From DATHWB01 sp046565785 (lineage in GTDB: Bacteria; Actinomycetota; Acidimicrobiia; Spongiisociales; ZC4RG35): a stretch of DNA of 9,792 nucleotides. A program made the translations under genes and the position numbers. The stretch spans positions 1 through 9,792 of the forward strand of contig JBKHXZ010000079.1 of the NCBI GenBank assembly GCA_046565785.1, given 5' to 3'. A model generated the notes under the pieces. The model was given only the letters and a program-made list of their open reading frames with translations. It was not told the origin of the DNA and ran no database searches. Positions 1 to 8,105 of this stretch are shown piece after piece. How positions within the stretch are numbered: the first letter of the stretch is position 1; each line of letters starts with the position of its first letter.

Positions 1-240
1 GACTTCTTCACCGAGGCCGAGGTGGCCACCGCCGTCGAGGAGCTGCCCGAGCAGTTCCGCATGGCGGTGCTCCTCGCCGACGTCGAGGGCTTCTCCTACA
101 AGGAGATCGCCGACATCCTCGACATTCCGATCGGGACGGTGATGTCCCGGTTGCATCGGGGAAGAAAAGCGCTCCAGGCGTCGTTGGCAGAGTTCGCACG
201 GGAGCGGGGACTGCTCCCCGACGAAGACGAAGATGAGTGA
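1..240 (+). CDS. ECF RNA polymerase sigma factor, SigR/SigH type (3' part only)
   Basis: The reading frame is open from base 1, so the gene is cut by the window edge and only its last 79 residues are seen. They contain sigma-70 region 4: a stretch around ELPEQFRMAVLLADVEGFSY, then the helix-turn-helix YKEIADILDIPIGTVMSRLH that contacts the -35 element, ending in a very acidic tail (DEDEDE). The wording of region 4 is characteristic of the SigR/SigH group, which responds to disulfide stress in actinobacteria. The next gene is a zinc anti-sigma factor of the matching RsrA type, which supports the call. Such sigma factors recruit core polymerase to promoters with GGAA and GTT boxes and usually activate their own operon. 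The GTG at 22 is an internal codon, not the true start. The group is well supported; the exact orthologue is inferred. Confidence 0.9.
   Translation, partial: DFFTEAEVATAVEELPEQFRMAVLLADVEGFSYKEIADILDIPIGTVMSRLHRGRKALQASLAEFARERGLLPDEDEDE
159..185 (+). promoter_or_regulatory. Possible SigR-type promoter inside the sigma gene
   Basis: GGGAAG (159-164) is followed after exactly 18 nt by GTT (183-185). This fits the known SigR/SigH consensus GGAAT/C-N18-GTT. Transcription would start near 190-195 and read into the anti-sigma gene at 247. The site lies in coding sequence (codons for an RGRK stretch), so chance is a real alternative. Confidence 0.25.
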
Positions 241-246
241 GCGACC

Positions 247-480
247 ATGAGCGACCACTGTCAAGAAGCGCTCGACAAGCTCTATGCCTATCTCGATCAG
301 GAACTCGACCCTGATTCGGTGGCTGTGATTCGAGACCACATCGACGACTGTCCGCCATGTGGCGGCGCCTTCGCCTTCGAGGAGAAACTGCTGGTCGCCA
401 TTCGCACGGGCTTGCGTGAAGACGTTCCCAGCGTCGTGATCGACCGGATCCGCACCACCATCCGTACCCATATCCTCTAG
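247..480 (+). CDS. rsrA: Zinc-binding anti-sigma factor, RsrA-like
   Basis: A 77-residue soluble protein with the ZAS zinc-ligand pattern: Cys5 near the N-terminus, then His31-x3-Cys35-x2-Cys38 (HIDDCPPC). In RsrA and its mycobacterial relative RshA these ligands hold zinc when reduced. Oxidation forms a disulfide, zinc is lost and the partner sigma factor is freed. No membrane segment is present, so it should act in the cytoplasm. It starts 6 nt after the stop of the SigR-type sigma gene, the usual sigma/anti-sigma operon. The ribosome binding site is weak (GATGAG just upstream), which suggests translational coupling. All zinc/redox residues are intact, so the switch looks functional. The symbol is assigned by motif and context. 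Confidence 0.88.
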   Translation: MSDHCQEALDKLYAYLDQELDPDSVAVIRDHIDDCPPCGGAFAFEEKLLVAIRTGLREDVPSVVIDRIRTTIRTHIL

Positions 481-542
481 TGGTGCTTCGCAGACCCACT
501 GCGGTGGCCTCAGGGTGTTTCGCCGCAGTCGGACGGCTTCGG

Positions 543-548
543 TAGTGT
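543..548 (+). promoter_or_regulatory. Candidate -10 box for the 556 gene (leaderless)
   Basis: TAGTGT (543-548) fits the actinobacterial -10 pattern TAnnnT and lies 7 nt before the GTG at 556, so transcription would begin at or next to the start codon. No clear -35 box is seen, and no Shine-Dalgarno sequence precedes this GTG, which fits a leaderless transcript. It sits in the 75-bp gap after the anti-sigma gene. Confidence 0.35.
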
Positions 549-555
549 TGTCGGC

Positions 556-864
556 GTGAAGCGCATTCTCACCCGTCTCGCCGTTCTGACCATGCTCGCC
601 GCTGTGCTATCGCTCATGGCGATCCCGGTGATGGCCGTCGAGAGCGGCAGCGAGGACGAGACGACCGCCACGACCGAGGTCGTCGCCTTCGAGTATGAGC
701 CGGCCACCATCGTCGAGCCCCCACCACCGAGTCCTGAAGACCAGCCATGGACGACCAAGTTCCTCGTTCCGACCGGGCTGGCACTCGCCACCGTCGCCGT
801 GTTCGTCACGGTCGTCCAGTACTTCGTGCGAGTCGTGCGTTCGAGGTACAAAGTCGTCGAGTGA
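556..864 (+). CDS. Small exported or membrane-anchored protein, function unknown
   Basis: 102 residues from a GTG start. Residues 1-27 form a signal peptide: basic MKRILTR, a hydrophobic core, and a likely cleavage site after VMA (residues 25-27). The middle part (28-67) is acidic and Thr/Pro-rich, with SEDETTATTE and a PPPPSPEDQP stretch, as in flexible extracellular linkers. Residues about 69-91 form one transmembrane helix, followed by a short basic cytoplasmic tail (RVVRSRYKVVE). Predicted topology: a short outside loop tethered by the C-terminal helix. The stop overlaps the GTG start of the next gene by 4 nt (GTGA), so it is translationally coupled to the metalloprotease. I do not recognise a family. 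The signal peptide plus the C-terminal helix make a real protein much more likely than chance. Confidence 0.7.
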   Translation: MKRILTRLAVLTMLAAVLSLMAIPVMAVESGSEDETTATTEVVAFEYEPATIVEPPPPSPEDQPWTTKFLVPTGLALATVAVFVTVVQYFVRVVRSRYKVVE

Positions 865-1892
865 CCGACGAGGTTCCGTGGCCGTTTGCCGGTCGCGTTG
901 CCGGACTGATCGCCGGCAGTCATCCGCTCGCTGAGAGCTACCACCGCGACCACCTCGAAGCTCAACTGGCGGAAATCGTGGTGCGGGCCAATGCCCTCGT
1001 CACCGCCGAGACCGGACTGCCCCTTCCCGGCGACCCCGACGTGGTGATCGTGTCACGGAAGGAGTGGGTCGAACGCAACATCGCCTCGTTCCGGCACATT
1101 CTCGCCCCGGCCGAACGCCGCCTCGTCGAATCCGACCACGTTTCGGCGGCGGTAGGAAGGCGCATGGTGGCCGCCGAGACCGGCGCATTGCTTGGCTTCC
1201 TGTCGCGGCGGGTGCTGGGCCAGTACGAGCTGGTGCTCCCCACCGGTGACGACGGTGATTCCATCGCCTTCGTCGGTTCCAACATCCTGGCGATGGAACG
1301 CAACCATCAGCTGCGTCCTTCCGAGTTCCGCATGTGGATCGCACTCCACGAGGCCGCTCATCGCGCGCAGTTCGTCGGAGTGCCATGGATGCGGAATCAC
1401 TTCCTGGAGTTGGTCGAACGGATGGTCTCGGCTGCCCAGCTTTCCAAGATCTCTCGTGCCCGGGTCCTGTTGGACAGGGCACTCTCGACCCGACGGGACG
1501 GAACGGCGTTCATCGACGAACGCGGCCTGATGGGGCTCTTCGCCAGCCCCGAACAGAACGACGTCCTCGACGAGATCCAGGGGATGATGTGCTTGCTGGA
1601 AGGGCACGGTCATGTGGTCATGGATCGGATCGGGGCACGGTTCCTCACGTCTCAGCGTCGGATGGCGGCGCTTCTCAAGGCGCGCCGGTCTGATCCGAAA
1701 ACCGCGGCGTTCTTCCGGCTCACCGGGCTGGAGATGAAGGTTCGGCAGTATGAACTGGGTGAACGCTTCGTGCTCGAAGTGGAACGCATGGCGGGATGGT
1801 CAGCGCTGGACCGGGCGTGGGAAGGGCCGGGGTTCCTACCGACGGCTATCGAGATCTCCGAGCCGCGACGATGGCTGGAACGGACGAGCTGA
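861..1892 (+). CDS. Zinc-dependent metalloprotease-like protein, DUF2342 / F420-associated family
   Basis: 343 residues from the GTG at 861, chosen because it overlaps the previous stop in a GTGA coupling and family proteins begin close to this point; an open frame continues upstream to an ATG at 747 but is unlikely to be used. The protein has the HExxH zinc motif HEAAH at residues 163-167, within LHEAAHRAQFVGVPWMRNHF. Upstream lie the family-like stretches FLSRRVLGQYELVLPTG and VGSNILAMERN. This matches the actinobacterial DUF2342 family, one branch of which is named coenzyme F420 biosynthesis-associated because of its genomic distribution. Its substrate is unknown. The family normally lies immediately upstream of tilS in actinobacteria, as here, overlapping it by 22 nt. 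The family call is strong; peptidase activity is inferred from the motif. Confidence 0.9.
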   Translation: MTDEVPWPFAGRVAGLIAGSHPLAESYHRDHLEAQLAEIVVRANALVTAETGLPLPGDPDVVIVSRKEWVERNIASFRHILAPAERRLVESDHVSAAVGRRMVAAETGALLGFLSRRVLGQYELVLPTGDDGDSIAFVGSNILAMERNHQLRPSEFRMWIALHEAAHRAQFVGVPWMRNHFLELVERMVSAAQLSKISRARVLLDRALSTRRDGTAFIDERGLMGLFASPEQNDVLDEIQGMMCLLEGHGHVVMDRIGARFLTSQRRMAALLKARRSDPKTAAFFRLTGLEMKVRQYELGERFVLEVERMAGWSALDRAWEGPGFLPTAIEISEPRRWLERTS

Positions 1893-3160
1893 CCGAACTC
1901 GCCGATTCGATCGGCGAGCGTGTCACCATCCCGTCCGGCCCCGTCGCCGTCGCACTGTCGGGAGGAGCCGACAGTGCCGCCCTGCTCTGGCTGACCGTGC
2001 GAGCCACCCCCGATGTCGTTGCCATCCATGTCTTCCACGGGTTGGCGGCATCGGCACTCATGTCGACGGCCGCAGGACAGATCGCGGCGATGTGTGGCGT
2101 TCGCCTCGAAATGGCGGTGGTGCAACCGGCCGGAACCGCCGAGCATGCGCTGCGAGAGGCCCGTCATGCCGCGTTGCTGGAGAGGAGCGATGGTCGTCCG
2201 GTGCTTTTCGGTCACACCCTCGACGACCAGGCCGAAACGGTGGTGATGCGCATCTTGCGCGGCACCGGCATCGAAGGGCTGGGTGGCATCCGTCCGCAGG
2301 CTCGTCGTCTGTTTCACCCGTTGTTGCGGGTCCGTCGGTCGGAAACCAGGCGACTCGCCGAGCTGACCGGACTCCCCTTTCGGGATGACCCTGCGAATCG
2401 TGATCCCGCCATCGTGCGGAACCGGATCCGGGATGATCTCTTGCCCCTGGCGGCTCAGATCATGCAACGCGACGTCAGCCCGATCCTGGCCCGCCTGGCG
2501 GACAACGTGCACGACGAGACAGAAGGTCGTCGGCCCGCCGTCCGTTTCGAAGTGGCCGGAGACCGGCTACGGGTGGCAGTTGGCGAGCTACGGGCCTCGG
2601 ATCATCCGGCGGTTCCGATCAGGCGGGCACTCGAAGCGTGGATGCAGCGCTACCCGCCGTCACGTGCCGCCGTCGGCCGAATCATCGACGTGGTCGAAGG
2701 GACCGCCCGTGCCGCGGAGGTGGCCGACGGGGTGTCATGTCGGCTCGTCGACGGATTCCTGATCTTCGATCGTCCCGGAGCGCGGTCCGGCGCAGTTGCT
2801 CCCGTGTCGATCTCCGAAGGCCGTCAAAGGTGGGGGGACTGGTCGTTCGAGGTGGTCGGTCTCGAAGGTCCGACCGTGGTGCCGATGTCCACGTCCCGTC
2901 TGCTCGTCCCCGCCGAGAGCGTGGTCGAGGTACGAGAGGCCGGTGACGACGACCGGGTGACCGGCCGCAGGGTGACAGACGCCCTGGCCGACGCTCGCAT
3001 CCCCGCCGAAGAGCGTGCTCGATGGCCGGTGATCACCGTGGACGGCGAGCCGGCATGGATTCCGGGCGTCCGCCGGCGCAGATGGGCAGGTCATCTGCCT
3101 GGTCGCTACCTTTCGCTTTCCGCGTACCGGGAGCCCCGTTGGGAGACATTCGAACCCTGA
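1871..3160 (+). CDS. tilS: tRNA(Ile)-lysidine synthetase
   Basis: 429 residues. TilS ligates lysine to C34 of the CAU-anticodon tRNA-Ile using ATP, changing its decoding to AUA and its charging to isoleucine. The PP-loop ATP-binding motif SGGADS is at residues 30-35. HTLDDQAET (115-123), FRDDPAN and RNRIRDDLLPLA follow in the family order. The C-terminal part (RVTDALADARIPAEERARWP, then WIPGVRRRRWAG) corresponds to the TilS tRNA-recognition domain, and the length is close to E. coli TilS. ATG 1871 places the PP-loop at the usual distance from the N-terminus; the in-frame ATG at 1796 would add 25 unusual residues. The gene overlaps the metalloprotease gene by 22 nt and hpt by 22 nt, indicating one operon. 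Confidence 0.95.
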   Translation: MAGTDELTELADSIGERVTIPSGPVAVALSGGADSAALLWLTVRATPDVVAIHVFHGLAASALMSTAAGQIAAMCGVRLEMAVVQPAGTAEHALREARHAALLERSDGRPVLFGHTLDDQAETVVMRILRGTGIEGLGGIRPQARRLFHPLLRVRRSETRRLAELTGLPFRDDPANRDPAIVRNRIRDDLLPLAAQIMQRDVSPILARLADNVHDETEGRRPAVRFEVAGDRLRVAVGELRASDHPAVPIRRALEAWMQRYPPSRAAVGRIIDVVEGTARAAEVADGVSCRLVDGFLIFDRPGARSGAVAPVSISEGRQRWGDWSFEVVGLEGPTVVPMSTSRLLVPAESVVEVREAGDDDRVTGRRVTDALADARIPAEERARWPVITVDGEPAWIPGVRRRRWAGHLPGRYLSLSAYREPRWETFEP

Positions 3161-3660
3161 TCACCGCCGAGGAGATCGACCAGAAGCTTGCTGAGATCGG
3201 TCGGGCGATCTCCGACGACTACCGGGGCAAGGATCTGGTGGTGGTGGGGGTCCTCAAAGGGGCATTCATGGTGATGGCGGATCTCGCCCGCCACATCGAC
3301 ATCCCCGTCGAGTTCGACTTCATGGCGGTTTCGTCGTACGGGGCATCGACCCAATCGTCCGGGGTGGTGAGGATTCTCAAGGATTTGGATCAGGAGATCG
3401 CCGGGCGCCATGTCCTCATCGTCGAAGACATCATCGATTCGGGACTGACCCTCAACTACCTGATGAAGAGTCTCTCGGTGCGCAAGCCTGCCTCGCTCGA
3501 GATCGCCTCCCTCCTGGTGAAACAGGGAGTGCAACGGACCGAACTCGACATTCGCTATCCGGGCTTTTCGATCGGCCCGGAGTTCGTGGTCGGTTACGGA
3601 TTGGACTACGCAGGCAAGTACCGGAACCTTCCGTTCGTGGGCGTGCTCGACGGCGACTGA
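3139..3660 (+). CDS. hpt: Hypoxanthine (guanine) phosphoribosyltransferase
   Basis: 173 residues. The enzyme salvages hypoxanthine and guanine to IMP and GMP using PRPP. The PRPP-binding signature VLIVEDIIDSGLTL includes Glu96, Asp97 and the catalytic Asp100. The pyrophosphate loop LKG (39-41) and the flexible-loop segment SSYG (65-68) are present. The start is taken as the TTG at 3139: it has a GGGAG Shine-Dalgarno (3129-3133) at good spacing, and the protein then begins (M)GDIRTLITAEEID like its homologues. The longer frame from ATG 3022 runs inside tilS and adds 39 non-homologous residues. The start lies within the end of tilS (22-nt overlap), the classic tilS-hpt arrangement. No key residue is missing. 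Confidence 0.95.
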   Translation: MGDIRTLITAEEIDQKLAEIGRAISDDYRGKDLVVVGVLKGAFMVMADLARHIDIPVEFDFMAVSSYGASTQSSGVVRILKDLDQEIAGRHVLIVEDIIDSGLTLNYLMKSLSVRKPASLEIASLLVKQGVQRTELDIRYPGFSIGPEFVVGYGLDYAGKYRNLPFVGVLDGD

Positions 3661-3661
3661 T

Positions 3662-3685
3662 GGCGGAACGCCCCGGAGGTCCGCC
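3662..3685 (+). terminator. Candidate terminator between convergent genes
   Basis: A perfect 6-bp inverted repeat, GGCGGA (3662-3667) and TCCGCC (3680-3685), flanks a 12-nt loop in the gap between hpt and the convergent DUF4126 gene. It could serve both strands, although no T-run follows on either side, so termination is inferred from position and symmetry only. Confidence 0.3.
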
Positions 3686-4263
3686 TATCCGCCGGCGGGT
3701 CGTCTCCTGAATCGGTCGCGGAGCCGCCGCAGTCCTTTCCAGAACCTCCAGACGACCCAGGCGCAGGCGACCGCCAGCACTACGACCACGAAAAGGGCCA
3801 CCGCCGGCAGTGCCAGGGCCAGCAGGGTCACACCGCCGGCCATTCCGTCTTCGAACACCGACAACGTCATGTTCGAGATCGGCTCGGGGGAGGTGTTCAC
3901 GGTGGCTCGGGTGCTCGCTTTGGCTCCGTGACTGGTGATTGCCAGAGCTCCGGCCACCAGGGCACCGACTGCCTGTCCGATGGATTCGGATTCACCGGCG
4001 ATCACAAAGCCCAAGGCCGCCGCTCCCAGGGGTCGAACGACGGTGTGGAGCGCATCCCAGACGTTGTCGAGGTAGGGGATCTTGTCGGCGGCGAACTCGA
4101 TGAAGAACAGGACGCCGGCGACGACGAGCACGTCGGTACGGGTCAACACTTCGGGAATCTCGGCCCAGCCGAGACGGCCGGCGAAGCCCACGATCAGGGT
4201 CACCAGATACAGGTTCAGCCCCGAGGCCCAGCCTGCTCCGGCGACGAGACCGACGACATCCAT
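3685..4263 (-). CDS. DUF4126 family integral membrane protein
   Basis: 192 residues on the minus strand. The pattern fits the DUF4126 family: an N-terminal hydrophobic segment with GWASGLNLYL (residues 11-20), then VLFFIEFAADKIPYLDNVWD (51-70), ALHTVVRPLGAAALG (71-85), a glycine/alanine-rich helix with THGAK-like SHGAKASTRATVNTSPEPISN (split at 111-131), and a long hydrophobic helix at 143-174 followed by an Arg-rich cytoplasmic tail. The family's function is unknown; it has several transmembrane helices and conserved charged residues within the DKIPYLD and KASTR regions. The gene is convergent with hpt and divergent from ftsH, so it is not part of their operons. There is no Shine-Dalgarno before the ATG; a -10-like box 6 nt upstream suggests leaderless translation. 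Confidence 0.85.
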   Translation of the reverse strand: MDVVGLVAGAGWASGLNLYLVTLIVGFAGRLGWAEIPEVLTRTDVLVVAGVLFFIEFAADKIPYLDNVWDALHTVVRPLGAAALGFVIAGESESIGQAVGALVAGALAITSHGAKASTRATVNTSPEPISNMTLSVFEDGMAGGVTLLALALPAVALFVVVVLAVACAWVVWRFWKGLRRLRDRFRRRPAGG

Positions 4264-4269
4264 GATCGA

Positions 4270-4275
4270 ACGGTA
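4270..4275 (-). promoter_or_regulatory. Candidate -10 box for the DUF4126 gene (leaderless)
   Basis: Read on the minus strand, TACCGT (4275 down to 4270) matches TAnnnT and is 6 nt before the ATG at 4263. The transcript would begin at or within a base or two of the start codon. A -35 match is poor. Confidence 0.4.
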
Positions 4276-4280
4276 AACGC

Positions 4281-4309
4281 TTGGGCGACGCCTCAGGTTT
4301 TCTTAGGGT
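4281..4309 (+). promoter_or_regulatory. Candidate promoter for ftsH
   Basis: TTGGGC (4281-4286) and TAGGGT (4304-4309) are separated by 17 nt, a good fit to actinobacterial housekeeping promoters (TTGnnn-N17-TAnnnT). The start would be near 4316, leaving a leader of about 73 nt before the GTG at 4389. It lies back to back with the candidate promoter of the divergent DUF4126 gene. No HspR- or HrcA-type inverted repeat is seen. Confidence 0.5.
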
Positions 4310-4388
4310 GCCGCCGTCCGTACCATGGAGGTCTCGGCGTTTTGGATCGTCGAGCTGAGTCGTCCCCAACTGTCATTCGAGGAGTCCG

Positions 4389-6356
<1,968 letters not shown>

Positions 6357-6363
6357 CGGCTCG

Positions 6364-6369
6364 TAGCCT
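6364..6369 (+). promoter_or_regulatory. Candidate -10 box for folP (leaderless)
   Basis: TAGCCT (6364-6369) fits TAnnnT and ends 7 nt before the folP ATG at 6377. No Shine-Dalgarno precedes that ATG; the bases just upstream are pyrimidine-rich (CCTCCTCTCC). A separate leaderless transcript for the folate genes within the ftsH operon is therefore plausible. The -35 region is poor. Confidence 0.4.
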
Positions 6370-6376
6370 CCTCTCC

Positions 6377-7258
6377 ATGGATCGCATCTGGCGCGCCCGT
6401 CACCATCTGATCGCGCTCGACCGACCTGTCCTGATGGGGGTGGTGAATGTGACGCCCGACTCGTTTTCTGACGGCGGTCGGTACGCGTCGGAGGATCGCG
6501 CAGTCGCTCATGCCTTCGCCCTCGTCGAGGCAGGTGCCGACCTGGTCGACGTCGGCGGTGAGTCCACCCGTCCGGGGGCCGACCCGGTGTCAGCGGCCGA
6601 AGAACGAGCCCGGGTGATCCCCATCGTCCGACGGTTGGCACAAGCCGGGATGGTGGTTTCGATCGACACCATGAAGCCGGAAGTGGCGCGGGCCGCCCTG
6701 GAAGCCGGTGCTTCGATCGTCAACGATGTCACCGGCCTCGGATCCTCTGAGATGCGGGTCGCCATCGCCGAATCCGGGGCAGGAGCGGTCGTGATGCACA
6801 TGCAGGGGGACCCGCGGACGATGCAGGATGCTCCTTCCTACGGCGACGTCGTCGGTGAGATAAGGGAGTTTCTCGCTGGACGGCTCCAAGCTGGCATCGA
6901 AGACGGGATCGCCCCGCAATGTCTCGCCGTCGACCCGGGGATCGGGTTCGGAAAGACCGTGGAGCACAACCTCACGCTCATCGACCGGATCAACGAGTTC
7001 CGTGTGCTCGGCCATCCGGTGGTTCTCGGAGCGTCCCGCAAGCGGTTCCTCGGCACCCTCACCGGTCGAGACATCCCCGCCGACCGGGACTTCGCTTCGG
7101 CGGTCACCGCCGCGGTCGGGGTGGTGCGCGGAGCGGACATTCTGCGAGTCCACGATGTGGCTGCAACCAAGGAATCGGCGCGGATCGCATGGGCTATCGT
7201 GCGCGAGTCGGGGGCCCCTTGGGCCCCTGTCGTCGGAACAGGAGTCGGAGAAGGATGA
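6377..7258 (+). CDS. folP: Dihydropteroate synthase
   Basis: 293 residues. Joins 6-hydroxymethyl-7,8-dihydropterin pyrophosphate to p-aminobenzoate to give dihydropteroate; it is the sulfonamide target. Motifs appear in the family order: GVVNVTPDSFSDGG (21-34), DVGGESTRPGA (58-68), SIDTMKPEVA, NDVTG, MHMQGDPRTMQ, DPGIGFGK and GASRKRFLG, with RVHDV near the end. Pterin- and phosphate-binding residues (the Asn in NVTPD, Lys/Arg in SRKR, His in RVHDV) are all present. ATG 6377 is the first start after ftsH and gives a normal N-terminus. The gene follows ftsH by 20 nt; in related genomes folE is often between them but there is no room for it here. The last 15 residues are Gly/Val/Pro-rich and probably unstructured. 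Confidence 0.96.
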   Translation: MDRIWRARHHLIALDRPVLMGVVNVTPDSFSDGGRYASEDRAVAHAFALVEAGADLVDVGGESTRPGADPVSAAEERARVIPIVRRLAQAGMVVSIDTMKPEVARAALEAGASIVNDVTGLGSSEMRVAIAESGAGAVVMHMQGDPRTMQDAPSYGDVVGEIREFLAGRLQAGIEDGIAPQCLAVDPGIGFGKTVEHNLTLIDRINEFRVLGHPVVLGASRKRFLGTLTGRDIPADRDFASAVTAAVGVVRGADILRVHDVAATKESARIAWAIVRESGAPWAPVVGTGVGEG

Positions 7259-7265
7259 CCACACC

Positions 7266-7739
7266 ATGATCACGGGGCTCAAGCCACGCGGATTCACCTG
7301 GGTCATCGCCAACCGGCTCGCCGTATCCGAACGTATCGGCGGCCACGGTTTTCAGCATCGGCGCGTCCGCCGGGAGGAAGAAATCAACTGGCTGGTACGG
7401 GAAGCCGAGATCACCGATGTCGTCACGCTCCTGGCCGGCAACCAGAACCTCGCCGCCTACGAGGCAGCCGGGCTCCGCACCCACACGGTGCCCGTCGGCG
7501 TCGAGCCGGCCCGTATCGACGCCGGTCCGTTGTACGAGACGCTCGACCGCCTGTTGAACAACCCGAAGGCTCGGGTGCTGGTCCACCGGGAGATCGTCGA
7601 CGACGTCGTCGGGGGTCTCATGGGTGGCTACCTGATCGCCTCGGGTCTGGTCTCGGACCCGATCCTGGCGTCCGCGCTGATCCAGGAGATCCTGGGTCGA
7701 GCGCTCGGGCCGGAGGGACGAGCCCTCATCAGGGCCTGA
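7266..7739 (+). CDS. Unknown protein in the folate operon, weakly phosphatase-like
   Basis: 157 residues from ATG 7266, 7 nt after the folP stop, with GGAGAAGGA (7247-7255) as a ribosome binding site. I do not recognise the family with confidence. The layout resembles a small dual-specificity phosphatase fold: WVIANRLAVSERIG near the N-terminus, a segment EINWLVREAEITDVVTLLA, then VLVHREIVDDVVGGLMGGYL at residues 104-123, which sits where phosphatases have VHC-x5-R followed by a helix. Here the Cys position is Arg108 and the Arg position is Val114, so if the fold is right it cannot use the normal mechanism. It is directly abutted by folB, so a folate-linked or regulatory role is possible. Codon use and frame are like those of the neighbours, and the protein looks real. 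The fold is a low-confidence inference. Confidence 0.75.
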   Translation: MITGLKPRGFTWVIANRLAVSERIGGHGFQHRRVRREEEINWLVREAEITDVVTLLAGNQNLAAYEAAGLRTHTVPVGVEPARIDAGPLYETLDRLLNNPKARVLVHREIVDDVVGGLMGGYLIASGLVSDPILASALIQEILGRALGPEGRALIRA

Positions 7740-8105
7740 GTGTTGACCGACCGGATCGACCTTCGCGGCCTCGAAGTTTTCGCCCACCACGGGGTCTTCG
7801 ACCACGAACAGCAATCGGGCCAGACGTTCCGGATCGACGTCTCGGTGACTCTCGACCTGCGGGCCGCCGGCGAATCCGACGACCTCGGAGACACCCTCGA
7901 CTACGGGGCGCTTGCACGGCTCGTCCACGACCTCGTCGCGGGGGAGCGGTGGGATCTGATCGAACGCGTCGCCGCCCGGGTGGCCGAGGTCGTGCTCGCG
8001 TCCGACGAAAGGATCGAAACGGTGTCGGTCACCGTCCACAAGCCATCGGCTCCGATTCCGCTGGCATTCGACGATGTGGCCGTCACCATCCAGCGGGGTC
8101 GGTAG
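7740..8105 (+). CDS. folB: Dihydroneopterin aldolase
   Basis: 121 residues. Converts 7,8-dihydroneopterin to 6-hydroxymethyl-7,8-dihydropterin and glycolaldehyde. Family features are FAHHGVFDHEQQSGQTFRID (14-33), with Glu23 at the conserved active-site position, DTLDYGAL, LIERVAARVAE, and VHKPSAPIP containing the catalytic Lys101. The GTG at 7740 directly follows the previous TGA with no gap; a TTG two codons in is an alternative. No Shine-Dalgarno lies at normal distance, and a small hairpin (GCCCT 7722-7726, AGGGC 7731-7735) lies just before the start, so coupled translation is likely. The stop shares one base with the start of folK. Length is typical for the family. Confidence 0.95.
   Translation: MLTDRIDLRGLEVFAHHGVFDHEQQSGQTFRIDVSVTLDLRAAGESDDLGDTLDYGALARLVHDLVAGERWDLIERVAARVAEVVLASDERIETVSVTVHKPSAPIPLAFDDVAVTIQRGR

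Noticed and set aside
8..499. Minus-strand frame of 163 codons over the sigma/anti-sigma pair
   Set aside because: Arg/Pro/Ser-rich shadow with no domain; both plus-strand genes are clear.
481..555. CCAC-TGCG-GTGG hairpin after the anti-sigma gene as a terminator
   Set aside because: Only a 4-bp stem with no T-run; too weak to claim.
747..860. Upstream extension of the metalloprotease to ATG 747
   Set aside because: It would overlap the signal-peptide protein over 114 nt in another frame, and the added residues are Arg-rich and unlike the family; GTG 861 fits better.
3022..3138. Upstream extension of hpt to ATG 3022
   Set aside because: The added 39 residues are encoded within tilS and have no Hpt homology; TTG 3139 has a Shine-Dalgarno.
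7194..8039. 281-codon minus-strand open frame across the unknown gene and folB
   Set aside because: Low-complexity D/V/G/R-rich sequence typical of high-GC shadows; the plus strand encodes folB and tightly packed genes.
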